Source of the DNA: JACCYX01 sp964610045
GTDB lineage: Bacteria > Chloroflexota > Chloroflexia > Thermomicrobiales > UBA6265
Assembly: GCA_964610045.1 (NCBI GenBank)
Contig: CAZSUN010000088.1
Coordinates: 1-16,616 of the forward strand
DNA: 16,616 nucleotides
Direction of reading: 5' to 3'
Below are positions 6,755 through 14,009 of this stretch, piece by piece. The translations under genes and the position numbers were made by a program. Below the pieces are notes generated by a model, which saw only the letters and a list, made by a program, of their open reading frames with translations, was not told where the DNA came from and did no database searches. Numbering within the stretch: the stretch's first letter is position 1; each line of letters opens with the position of its first letter.

Positions 6755-7462
6755 TTAGTAGGGGTTCTCCCACTGCACCGGCTCGTCGGTGGCCGGGGGC
6801 AGGAGCGGGTCCTCCGATCCGGAGTCCGGCGCGACCGGCAGGCTGGATGACCAGTCGTCGCAGCCAGGCCGGACGGTCGCGTCGAGCGCGTTGAATGTCG
6901 CTATCTGACTGGCGATCTGCCCCGTGTCGTAACCCAGCCACTGCTCGGTTACGTACGCGTCCATCGAATACGCCGGGTCAAGGGTTGAGGGCGCCGCTTC
7001 GGAATCCGGATTCTGATTGACGTTCATCCGGTTACCGAACCGCAGAACGATTACCCCCGGGACGGCGATGCCCGCGCAATTGGCTTCCAGGCCGTTGAAG
7101 GTGCCCGTCTGGATGGCGGTCATCGTGAACCGGACGATCACCAGGTGCTCGACGGTCTCGATCGACTGGGTCGAGAATTCGACATCCGAGAATGTCTGAT
7201 GGAGTTCAGCACCGAACTGTTCCGGACCGCTGGCCCCGACGAAGTCGCCGAGCGGGGTGTGGAGAACGGTTGCGCCGGATGCACTGGCCATCAGCGAACC
7301 GGACTCGACCGCGTTGAAGAACTGGGCGGCCGTGGGGGAATTGGCCAGGGGTTGGGCGGTTGCCGGCAGGATCATGCTCGCGGCCATTCCGAGCATGACG
7401 ACGACGGCGAGCAGCCAGCTGCGTGTGAGGTGACCCAGGCTATGGAATTGGCGTGGATACAT
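6755..7462 (-). CDS. Exported SnoaL/NTF2-like protein (copy 2)
   Basis: 235 aa. A signal peptide spans residues 1-36 (RSWLLAVVVMLGMAASMIL, cleavage at ATA-Q). The mature part has the NTF2-like/SnoaL layout: AAQFFNAVESG, LHTPLGDFVGASGPEQFG, TFSDVEFSTQSIE, then VPGVIVLRFG and the late VTEQWLGYD strand. In cytoplasmic relatives this cone-shaped fold binds small polyketides or other hydrophobic ligands; here it is exported, so catalysis is not assured. Two cysteines (EANCAG and RPGC) are shared with the neighbouring paralogue and may form a disulfide. Start ATG 7462 has AAGGAG 6 nt upstream; the in-frame ATG at 7480 places that site inside the coding sequence and is rejected. The C-terminus is a Pro/Glu-rich tail ending ENPY. 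It lies 60 nt after its paralogue and is probably in one operon with it. Confidence 0.75.
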   Translation of the reverse strand: MYPRQFHSLGHLTRSWLLAVVVMLGMAASMILPATAQPLANSPTAAQFFNAVESGSLMASASGATVLHTPLGDFVGASGPEQFGAELHQTFSDVEFSTQSIETVEHLVIVRFTMTAIQTGTFNGLEANCAGIAVPGVIVLRFGNRMNVNQNPDSEAAPSTLDPAYSMDAYVTEQWLGYDTGQIASQIATFNALDATVRPGCDDWSSSLPVAPDSGSEDPLLPPATDEPVQWENPY

Positions 7463-7487
7463 GGGAAGCTCCTTCGGCATGAGTGGT

Positions 7488-7514
7488 GGGAGGGGGCGTT
7501 GACGGCTCCCTCCC
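7488..7514 (-). terminator. Intercistronic hairpin between the paralogues
   Basis: GGGAGGG (7488-7494) and CCCTCCC (7508-7514) pair perfectly around a 13-nt loop. The structure begins 8 nt beyond the stop codon of the gene ending at 7523 and lies before the ribosome site of the gene starting at 7462. It is the same kind of U-less, GC-rich stem as those after the neighbouring exported-protein genes. Confidence 0.5.
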
Positions 7515-7522
7515 GGTGGCCG

Positions 7523-8227
7523 CTAGTAGGGCAGCGCGCACTCGTTGGCCGTGATGCAGGACGGCGCAGGTTCTGGCGTCGGCGCATCGGCCGACTCGAT
7601 GTCGCTGGTGTCGAAGACGTGATCCGAGCAACCTGGACGGGTATTCGGGTCGAAGGCGTTGAAGGTCGCGATCTGGCTGGCGAGCGCATCCGCGTCGTAG
7701 TTGACCCACTGCTCGGTGACCAGGGTGACGGTCTCGTACACGGGGAAGCTGTTCCGCTGATCCCGCGGGAGCGACTCCCAGGCAGGGGACACGATCGACT
7801 CATCGGAGAGCCGCAGCAGCGCCACACCCGGAACGGACACCCCGGCGCAGTTGGCGGCAAGGCCGCGGTAGCTGCCCGTGTTGATCCCGGTCAGCGCGAA
7901 TGCGGCGATCACCCAACCATCAGCGGCTTCGGCAGTCGACTGGACGGTGAACCGCACATCGGAGAACGCCGCCGCGAGTCCTTCACCGAATTGTGCCGGA
8001 CCGGTGACACCGGTGTAGGTACCTTCGGGCGAGTGCAGGACGGCGTTGGTGCTCAGCATGTAGGCGGGAGCCTCGCCACTCACCGCGTTGAAGAATTGCG
8101 AAGCGAGCGCGCTGGCCGGAACGTTCTGGGCCCTGGCGCCGGGGTTCACCAGCGAGAGGCTGAGGATGGCGACCACGAGTAGGGCGATCAATCGCCAGGG
8201 GTGGGAGACGGGGTTGGTGTGTGTCAT
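7523..8227 (-). CDS. Exported SnoaL/NTF2-like protein (copy 1)
   Basis: 234 aa. A signal peptide spans residues 1-33 (WRLIALLVVAILSLSLVNPG, cleavage at ARA-Q). The mature domain is clearly paralogous to the next gene: SQFFNAVSGE, LHSPEGTYTGVTGPAQFG, AAFSDVRFTVQST, GLAANCAGVSVPGVALLRL, VTEQWVNYD, SQIATFNAFD and RPGC all have close matches there. The fold is SnoaL/NTF2-like; ligand and reaction are unknown. Besides the two conserved cysteines it has two more in the C-terminal tail (PSCITANECALPY). Start: ATG 8227 with AGGAG 7 nt upstream; longer in-frame readings extend into the regulatory gap and lack such a site. It is the first gene of the exported cluster and is divergent from the large HTH/NB-ARC/TPR regulator, 401 nt away, which makes it the obvious candidate target. 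Confidence 0.77.
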   Translation of the reverse strand: MTHTNPVSHPWRLIALLVVAILSLSLVNPGARAQNVPASALASQFFNAVSGEAPAYMLSTNAVLHSPEGTYTGVTGPAQFGEGLAAAFSDVRFTVQSTAEAADGWVIAAFALTGINTGSYRGLAANCAGVSVPGVALLRLSDESIVSPAWESLPRDQRNSFPVYETVTLVTEQWVNYDADALASQIATFNAFDPNTRPGCSDHVFDTSDIESADAPTPEPAPSCITANECALPY

Positions 8228-8628
8228 GGTGTGACTCCTGTCATGCGTGGGATCGAGAGGGAAAGCGGTCATGGCCTGGCCGTATCGACGAGGCGAGCGA
8301 ACAGCTCCAGCAGCGCGGCGGGTACGACACAGACGAGTGCGGTGATCCAGGGGATGAAGGGCATCCTGCGCCTCCAATCGACGTGCCAGACGGTTGACGT
8401 TCCGGACCCGTTGCGAAGGTCTCCTCCTTTCCAGGTCGTTTCGGTTCGGGCGAACCGTGGTTTCGACCTGGTTCCAGCTTCTGCCTGGCGGTATGCCGAT
8501 CCCACACGCGGAACCCACGCGACACCCACGCGGTCGCGTGGCGTGGGTGTTGCGGTGAGGGAGCGGGATCGTTAGGATGTCGGCACGGGGCCAGGGATCA
8601 TTTGGCAGTTGCACGTCCGGAGCGGCTC
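8228..8628. other. 401-nt divergent regulatory gap
   Basis: It lies between the exported SnoaL-like gene and the NB-ARC regulator. The open frames in it are fragments with no start signals. It should hold both promoters, but I could not assign -35/-10 boxes with confidence. Its clear element is the inverted repeat at 8518-8554. Confidence 0.5.
8518..8554. promoter_or_regulatory. Long inverted repeat upstream of the regulator
   Basis: ACACCCACGC (8522-8531) and GCGTGGGTGT (8541-8550) are perfect inverted repeats. The stem extends four more pairs with CGCG (8518-8521) and TGCG (8551-8554), including one G-T pair, giving 14 bp around a 9-nt loop. The left arm belongs to a short series of CCCAC(AC)GCG direct repeats beginning at 8501. 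It lies 75 nt before the regulator's start, which suits an operator for that regulator or an mRNA leader structure. No U-run follows, so a terminator is less likely. Confidence 0.5.
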
Positions 8629-11094
8629 ATGGGCGTCGAGGGGTTCGGAGACCAGATACGGCGATACCGGCAAGCGGCCGGTATGACCCAGGAGGCGCTG
8701 GCCGAGCGGTCGGGGTTGAGCGTGCGCGGCATCAGCGACCTCGAACGGGGTCTGAAGCAGCGGCCGCACCCGGAGACGGTGCGCCTGCTGGCTGAGGCGC
8801 TGGCGCTCGATGTGGCGTCCGTGGCGGCGCTGCGGGAGGCTGCCAATCCGGCTCCCCGGTTCGAGCCGGTTGCCCTGCCGGCGCCGCTGACATCGCTTAT
8901 CGGACGGGACGATGAACGTCGCGCCATCGGCGCCATGCTGCAACCCGGTGGTGATGTGCGTTTGGTGACGCTGACCGGTCCTGGTGGCGTCGGCAAGACG
9001 CGGCTCGCGATCGAACTGGCGACCGCGGCCCGCTCACATTTCGAGGATGGTGTGGCGTTCGCCGCCCTGGCCGCGCTCAACGCACCGTCGCAGGTGCTTC
9101 CAGCGATCGTTGCCGCCTTCGACATCCGCGACTCCTCGGGCCGCTCGCCGGTCGAGCTGGTTGTCCGGCACCTCCAAGGCAGGCAGGTGCTGGCCGTGCT
9201 CGACAACATGGAGCACCTGCTCGATGCGGTTCCGGACATCGCCGCCCTGCTCGAACGGTGTCCTGGGCTGATGGTGCTCGCGACCAGTCGCTCGCCATTG
9301 CAGATCGCCGGCGAGCGCGCCTACCGGATCAAGCCGCTCGCGCTGCCGGTGATCTCGCGCCAGTTGTCGGCCGAATCAGCCGGCCACAGCCCGGCTGTCC
9401 GCCTCTTCGTCGATCGTGCCAACGCCATCGAGCCGGAGTTCCAGCTTGATGGCGACAACGCGCCAGCCATAGCGGACATCTGCGTCCGGCTCGATGGGTT
9501 GCCCCTGGCGTTGGAACTCGCTGCCGGTCGCATGAACGTGCTGTCACCGTCCGACCTCGCGACGATGCTCGGGCGTCGGCTGGATCTCCTGACCGGTGGC
9601 GCTCGCACGCTTCCCACCCGGCACCAGACGGTACGGGCGACGATCGCCTGGAGTCACGACCTGCTCTCGGATGGCGAGCGGGAGACGTTCCGGCGGTTCG
9701 CGGTGTTCGCGGGCGGGGCCACCCGCGAAGCTGCTGCGGCCGTGATTGGGGACGGTGATGACATCGCCACCCTCGACCAGCTTTCGGCCCTCGTCGGCCG
9801 CAGCCTCATCCAGCGGGTCACGGGCGTTTCTGGCGAAACTCGCTTCGTGATGCTGGAGACGATCCGCGAATTCGCGCTGGAGCGGATGGCCGAAAGCGCT
9901 GACGAGGAAGCCATACGCGACTTCCATGCTGCCTGGTTCCTAGGTTTCGCCGAACAGGGGGATGAGGGGCTGACCGGACCCGATCAGGCGGTCTGGATGA
10001 AGCGCTTGCGCGAGGATGACGCCAATCTCCAGGCAGCTCTCACTTGGTCAATTGGACAGGGCGACGCCTCTTCGAGCCAGCGAGCCGCCAGCGCCCTCTG
10101 GAATTACCTGGCGACAAGTGGCCGCCTGCGAGAGGCGCAAGGCTGGTTGGATCGCGCCCTGGCATTGGGGCCGGAGGCGGTGACACCCGAACGTGCCCGG
10201 GCGTTGCTCCGCCAAGGCAATATCGCCATCGACCTAGCCGACTACCCGACGGCCCTCTCGGCATTCGAATCGAGTCTCGCCATCCTGGTTGGCATTGGCG
10301 ATGAGTTTGGTGCATGTGGGGCAATGTCCGGGCTTGGCCTGGCGCAGTGGAGCACGGGTGACGCAAGTTCTGCTCGCAGGAACTTCGAGAAGACCCTGGC
10401 GGTCTGCCGGGAGCGGGGTTGGGATCGCGGTGTTGGTACCACTCTGCTCAGTTTGGGTCGAATTGCGATCGGTGAAGACGCGTTCGACGCGGCGAGGCTG
10501 GCTCTGGACGAGGCTTGGCATATCGCGGTGGCGAATACCGATCCGTCTGCGTGTGCCTATCTCGCCCTTTGGCTGGGATCACTGGATCGCTACCAGGACC
10601 GGCTTACAGAGGCTCAAGCCCAGATCGACATGGCACTCGATGGATTCCGGCAACACGGAGATCGAGTGGGCATTTCCCTTGGCCTTCTGGAGCACGGGAG
10701 AATCGCCTACGATCTTGGGCGGCGCGACGAGGCGCGCGAGCACCTTGTCGCGTCAATGCTCGAACTCGAGGAAGCTGGCGCCACGCACTTCTTGGTCGAT
10801 TGCCTGGAGACGCTGGCGCTGGTTGAGGTGTCGGAGCAACGTGAATCGCTGGGTCTGTCGCTCATCGCTGGTGCCCAGCAGTGGAGGGATTCCCACCACT
10901 GCCCGCGAACGCCGGTTGCAGACCGGGCGATGCAGGGAGAGCTGGAGCGACTCGGCATCGCTCCAGCTCCCCCCGATGACGGAGCGTTGTTCGCGCCCAG
11001 TCTTTCGACCCTGGTTCAGGTCGCTTCCACACCCGCGATTCGGGGTATGGCGGGCGATTCAGCCTCTCCAGCATCCACCAACGCAGGGCTTTAG
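8629..11094 (+). CDS. HTH-NB-ARC-TPR transcriptional regulator
   Basis: 821 aa. Residues 1-75 are an XRE-type helix-turn-helix (IRRYRQAAGMTQEALAERSG, then LSVRGISDLERG). An AP/NB-ARC-type STAND ATPase follows: Walker A GPGGVGKT at about 117-124, Walker B VLAVLDNME at about 187-195, a sensor LATSRSPL near 217, GLPLALELAAGRM near 290, and a winged-helix segment with HQTVRATIAWSHDLL. From about residue 430 to 780 the chain is all-helical with tetratricopeptide-like repeats. Such proteins work as ATP-dependent signal switches: ligand binding to the repeats triggers oligomerisation and DNA binding. The inducer cannot be read. ATG 8629 is chosen because GGAG lies 6 nt upstream; a TTG nine codons earlier is also in frame. 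It is divergent from the exported SnoaL-like cluster and overlaps the small gene at its 3' end by 4 nt, tail to tail. Confidence 0.9.
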   Translation: MGVEGFGDQIRRYRQAAGMTQEALAERSGLSVRGISDLERGLKQRPHPETVRLLAEALALDVASVAALREAANPAPRFEPVALPAPLTSLIGRDDERRAIGAMLQPGGDVRLVTLTGPGGVGKTRLAIELATAARSHFEDGVAFAALAALNAPSQVLPAIVAAFDIRDSSGRSPVELVVRHLQGRQVLAVLDNMEHLLDAVPDIAALLERCPGLMVLATSRSPLQIAGERAYRIKPLALPVISRQLSAESAGHSPAVRLFVDRANAIEPEFQLDGDNAPAIADICVRLDGLPLALELAAGRMNVLSPSDLATMLGRRLDLLTGGARTLPTRHQTVRATIAWSHDLLSDGERETFRRFAVFAGGATREAAAAVIGDGDDIATLDQLSALVGRSLIQRVTGVSGETRFVMLETIREFALERMAESADEEAIRDFHAAWFLGFAEQGDEGLTGPDQAVWMKRLREDDANLQAALTWSIGQGDASSSQRAASALWNYLATSGRLREAQGWLDRALALGPEAVTPERARALLRQGNIAIDLADYPTALSAFESSLAILVGIGDEFGACGAMSGLGLAQWSTGDASSARRNFEKTLAVCRERGWDRGVGTTLLSLGRIAIGEDAFDAARLALDEAWHIAVANTDPSACAYLALWLGSLDRYQDRLTEAQAQIDMALDGFRQHGDRVGISLGLLEHGRIAYDLGRRDEAREHLVASMLELEEAGATHFLVDCLETLALVEVSEQRESLGLSLIAGAQQWRDSHHCPRTPVADRAMQGELERLGIAPAPPDDGALFAPSLSTLVQVASTPAIRGMAGDSASPASTNAGL

Positions 11095-11306
11095 GTTACG
11101 TCTCGGTACCGCGTCGGATTCTGGTACGCGACTTTTGCTTGATGACCGTGATTGGTAAATGTTTCCACCGCTCCCGTGTTGTTCAAGGACATTGCGCTGA
11201 CTTTGCTGGCAAGCGCAGGGCTCCCAACAGCCATAGGTGCGGCCAACAGTGTGGCGACCGTACCTCGGACGATGCGAGTTCCAGAAAGATGAACTTGATG
11301 GGACAC
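11091..11306 (-). CDS. Small exported protein, 71 aa
   Basis: Not recognised. A GTG start at 11306 sits 5 nt after a perfect AAAGGAG ribosome site, the strongest support for the gene. The product has a basic N-region (SHQVHLSGTRIVRG), a short hydrophobic core (TVATLLAAPMAVG) and a cleavage motif PALA-S at about residue 33, leaving a mature peptide of about 38 residues (SKVSAMSLNNTGAVETFTNH, then basic and polar residues to RYRDVT). There are no cysteines. Its TAA overlaps the TAG of the large regulator by 4 nt in opposite orientation. It lies 162 nt downstream of the exported cupin gene on the same strand and could be co-transcribed with it. It could also be the truncated start of a formerly longer exported protein. 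Confidence 0.5.
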   Translation of the reverse strand: MSHQVHLSGTRIVRGTVATLLAAPMAVGSPALASKVSAMSLNNTGAVETFTNHGHQAKVAYQNPTRYRDVT

Positions 11307-11468
11307 TACAGCTCCTTTCCTTCTAGTCGAACCTCGCAAAGACCGGCGCATTCCTGATTGGCCTCCCTTCACTATCGGAACCAGCACGTCGGGACGGGCT
11401 TTGATTTGCGCCATGCCTCCTGAGTGGAGGTTGACCATGCCTCCGCCGTCTCAACGAGATGGAGAGCA

Positions 11469-12110
11469 TCACCAGCGCCAACAACTCCCACCGCATGGGA
11501 GAGCGGGAGGATCATAGGCGTAACCCGACAGCACGACGACGGCGGGAACATCGTCAACGTTGCCGTACCAGTGCCAGGTTGAATCGGATTGCGCAACCGT
11601 GCTCCCGGCAGGCAGGTAGACCACGTCATCGTCTTGCAGTACGCACCCTTCATCGCTGTCGCAGTCCTGAGCCGTTGCGGCGCAATCGGTCGGGATGGTG
11701 CTTGTGGCGACCGCGTGTACTGCCACCATGGAGGCAGGCTGGAGGTACATGCCCTGTGTGAAGCAAATCGCACCGGAGACAACTGTAAGGAGATACCCAC
11801 CTCCATGAGGATGTTCGGAGTTTGGATACATGGTGTGGGGATCAATGGTGATGTGCTGGAGCACCATGGACGCCGATGAGCGTGTTCCAGGCGTCGCCTC
11901 TGCCGCCGGATTCTCGGTGGCCGGATCGACCGGCTGGGAAACGATGGTGAACCCTTCGATGGTTAGGCCGTCAATCGGTGCGTAGGTCGCCGAATCCGGC
12001 ACAAGGTTGACCGCAGGAACGGCATCCTGCGACGTGGTTGCAGGTATGGCAAAAGCCGTCGCCGCGATGATCAGGAGGAGTCCGGTCAGGATTGAAAACG
12101 ATCGACGCAT
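11469..12110 (-). CDS. Exported Cys-rich cupin-domain protein
   Basis: 213 aa. A signal peptide covers about residues 1-27 (ILTGLLLIIAATAFAIP). A single cupin barrel follows: SASMVLQHITIDPHTMYP, EHPHGGGYLLTVVSGAICF as motif 1 (His100, His102 as candidate ligands), and DDVVYLPAGSTVAQ, then TWHWYGN as motif 2 (His180). The barrel is interrupted by a cysteine-rich insert at residues 143-156 (DCAATAQDC, DSDEGC), and two more cysteines close the chain (PCGGSCWRW). With Cys116 that makes six, so disulfides outside the cell are likely. Function is unknown; many exported cupins are sugar or small-molecule binders rather than enzymes. A good promoter lies at 12168-12195. ATG 12110 has GAGG about 8 nt upstream. 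It is divergent from the C25-like protease operon. Confidence 0.75.
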   Translation of the reverse strand: MRRSFSILTGLLLIIAATAFAIPATTSQDAVPAVNLVPDSATYAPIDGLTIEGFTIVSQPVDPATENPAAEATPGTRSSASMVLQHITIDPHTMYPNSEHPHGGGYLLTVVSGAICFTQGMYLQPASMVAVHAVATSTIPTDCAATAQDCDSDEGCVLQDDDVVYLPAGSTVAQSDSTWHWYGNVDDVPAVVVLSGYAYDPPALPCGGSCWRW

Positions 12111-12167
12111 GACGAGAGCCTCTCAGCGAGAATGCCGCGAACGAACGATTATGACCCGGTATCGCCC

Positions 12168-12195
12168 ATTGTAGCGTCAGTTGGAGAATTCGCAA
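12168..12195 (-). promoter_or_regulatory. Sigma70-type promoter for the exported cupin
   Basis: On the minus strand, TTGCGA (12190-12195) is followed after 16 nt by TACAAT (12168-12173), close to the -35 and -10 consensus. Transcription would begin near 12160, giving a leader of about 50 nt before the ATG at 12110. Confidence 0.55.
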
Positions 12196-12355
12196 TCTCA
12201 TCGGTCTAGTGTCAGGAGCCATGGAAAAGAGATATTGGAAGTGGCGCAAAGACGGAACAATGGCGGTCTTTTGCAATTGACAGCCGGACGTATAGTGGAG
12301 CCGAGGGGGCAAATGGGGATCACAGGTGCATTCCGGTGAACGGACGGGTGTAGTG

Positions 12356-12370
12356 GCGGGTCAGGCCCGC
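12356..12370 (+). promoter_or_regulatory. Leader hairpin before the C25-like gene
   Basis: GCGGG and CCCGC pair around a TCAGG loop, 6 nt before the GGAG ribosome site (12376-12379) of the C25-like gene. A possible -10 box TATAGT at 12291-12296 lies further upstream, without a good -35. A TTGACA at 12277 is only 8 nt before it, too close to pair with it. Confidence 0.3.
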
Positions 12371-12387
12371 GATGTGGAGTGCGAATC

Positions 12388-13602
12388 ATGAGTGGTGTGT
12401 CACCGTTATCGTACGACCACCTGAGCGACGTCCTGTTTGTGACGACTCCAGAGGCGATCGATAGGTTTGATCAAATTAATACGACTGGAATGAAGGAAAA
12501 CAGGATCGATTACGTAGGCTCCCTTTTTGGTGATCGCCTGCTTAAGCTTCCGGGTGGCCAGGCAAGTGTGGATGATGCTGCCGAACTGGTTCGGGAAAGA
12601 ATACAGAACCTGTCGCAGGGTGGTCACGAAATAAACGGAGTTGTATTGCTTGGTGATTATGAGGCGATCCCCTCACAGAATATGACGACATATACCTGGA
12701 ATTATCTCCTTGAAGAAAACCCGAGTGAACCCAAGAAATGGGGGGACGCCGATCTTTGGCAAGTGTGGACTGACGATCTTTATGGTGATACTGACGATGA
12801 TCGGTTGGCTGAGTTGCCGGTATCAAGAATCCCAATTCCTCCCAAAGTGGGGGGTATTCTTGGCGACGCACCAACATTCGATACGATTAATCCGCGCGTT
12901 GCGGGAGTTCGTAGCGATGACTGTCCGTTTGCCGACGGCATCTTCGAACGGTTCCTGCTGGCGGATGCTTTCGAAAAGATGGGCGTTTCTCCACCAATGG
13001 CGGCTGACGGCAGTACGGACAGCGTGGATCTTGACGATCAGGATCTCGCGGCTGAGCGTCTCTACCTGGTTCTTCACGGTCAGCCGTTCGCGGACACGTT
13101 TCTGACCGGGGCAGACGGTACTGTGGCTGTGAATTTCGACGTGGCTGGCGGCACGAGTCCGTCACGCGGAGTCGTGTTTGCTGCCGCTTGTTGGGGAGGG
13201 CTCACTTCACGGGCTGCGATGCAGGTCAAGGAATTGATCGACGCGCGCAACGCTACCAATTCAATAGCCCTGGCCTTGCTCAATCGCGGTGCAAACGCAA
13301 TTGTCGGGTTTACCGGAATGCACTACGTCGAGAAGTACGAACAGTTCCGGTACGATCCGGAACTCATTGAGGAGCAAGGGTTCCCTCCACACTTGTTTGG
13401 CAGTCCGCTCCATCACCTCTTCTGGAAGAACATCATAGTTCAGAAGTTGCAGCCAATGGACGCCCTCTTCCAAGCCAGGCAAAGCTACATCGCCAATCCA
13501 GCATTGGAGAACGGTGACAAGGTCGCGAAGCTGAACGCTGTCAAGACGTTTTGGTCTGCGACGTGTCTGGGACTTGGGAGACTACCGAGGAGGGCAACAT
13601 GA
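12388..13602 (+). CDS. Leaderless C25/gingipain-like putative protease
   Basis: 404 aa. The layout is that of the C25 (gingipain) caspase-fold clan: INGVVLLGDYEAIPS (residues 82-96), then DDLYGDTDDDRLAELPVSRI (129-148). The catalytic His strand LYLVLHG (His230) and the Cys strand VVFAAACWGG (Cys268) follow, 38 residues apart, near the spacing in gingipains. Known C25 enzymes are secreted with a signal peptide and prodomain; this one has neither, so it should act inside the cell. The clan cuts after Arg or Lys, or Asp in caspases, but the specificity here is unknown. ATG 12388 is preferred, with GGAG 8 nt upstream; a GTG at 12379 has no site. The DNA is AT-richer than its neighbours, pointing to transfer. 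Its stop overlaps the next gene's start (ATGA), so translation is coupled. A CHAT-type protein is the main alternative. Confidence 0.75.
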   Translation: MSGVSPLSYDHLSDVLFVTTPEAIDRFDQINTTGMKENRIDYVGSLFGDRLLKLPGGQASVDDAAELVRERIQNLSQGGHEINGVVLLGDYEAIPSQNMTTYTWNYLLEENPSEPKKWGDADLWQVWTDDLYGDTDDDRLAELPVSRIPIPPKVGGILGDAPTFDTINPRVAGVRSDDCPFADGIFERFLLADAFEKMGVSPPMAADGSTDSVDLDDQDLAAERLYLVLHGQPFADTFLTGADGTVAVNFDVAGGTSPSRGVVFAAACWGGLTSRAAMQVKELIDARNATNSIALALLNRGANAIVGFTGMHYVEKYEQFRYDPELIEEQGFPPHLFGSPLHHLFWKNIIVQKLQPMDALFQARQSYIANPALENGDKVAKLNAVKTFWSATCLGLGRLPRRAT

Positions 13603-14009
13603 GTCAGGATCAAGCTGTCGGCGAGCCGATTCAGTTCAACTATGGGTTGCGGGAAATCGATCCAGAAGAGTGGATCGCCGTTCAAGGCGTTCTGGAAGCA
13701 GCCCAGATGCAGGATTATGAAGTTGCGTCGGATTGGGTTTCTCCCGACTCCCGCTTGGATTTCGTTCTGCCCGAAAACATCTCGCCATCGCTTGAGGTCC
13801 TAGCGACTCACGCCCGTGAAATCGGAATCGGAACGTTTGTGGACGTTGACGCGGCTGACCCGTTCCTGGTTCAGCCAAACTTGAGCGCCGAGTCGGATCT
13901 TGGGGTGTACCTGGTGTGGCGACCTGGCCAGAATCGTGAGGTTGAGGTGCCTACTTCAGTGGTGATTGCCTGGGGTCTTGATCCGCCAGAAGTGGTTGGG
14001 TTTGCCTAG
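13599..14009 (+). CDS. 136 aa partner of the C25-like protease
   Basis: Not recognised. The product is small, acidic and cysteine-free, with no signal peptide or membrane segment. It has helical stretches (DPEEWIAVQGVLEAAQMQDY and SLEVLATHAREIG) and a beta-like C-terminal half (LGVYLVWRPGQ, EVEVPTSVVIAWGLD). The ATG at 13599 overlaps the protease stop codon by 4 nt and is preceded by a strong GAGGAGGG site; a longer in-frame start at 13551 would lie inside the protease gene and is rejected. Tight coupling to a putative cytoplasmic cysteine protease suggests an inhibitor, chaperone, activator or substrate. It shares the AT-rich character of the protease gene. No third gene follows on the same strand. 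Confidence 0.65.
   Translation: MSQDQAVGEPIQFNYGLREIDPEEWIAVQGVLEAAQMQDYEVASDWVSPDSRLDFVLPENISPSLEVLATHAREIGIGTFVDVDAADPFLVQPNLSAESDLGVYLVWRPGQNREVEVPTSVVIAWGLDPPEVVGFA

Noticed and set aside
8241..8525. Minus-strand frames of 86-94 codons in the divergent gap
   Set aside because: They show no signal, domain or ribosome site and occupy a region expected to hold two promoters.
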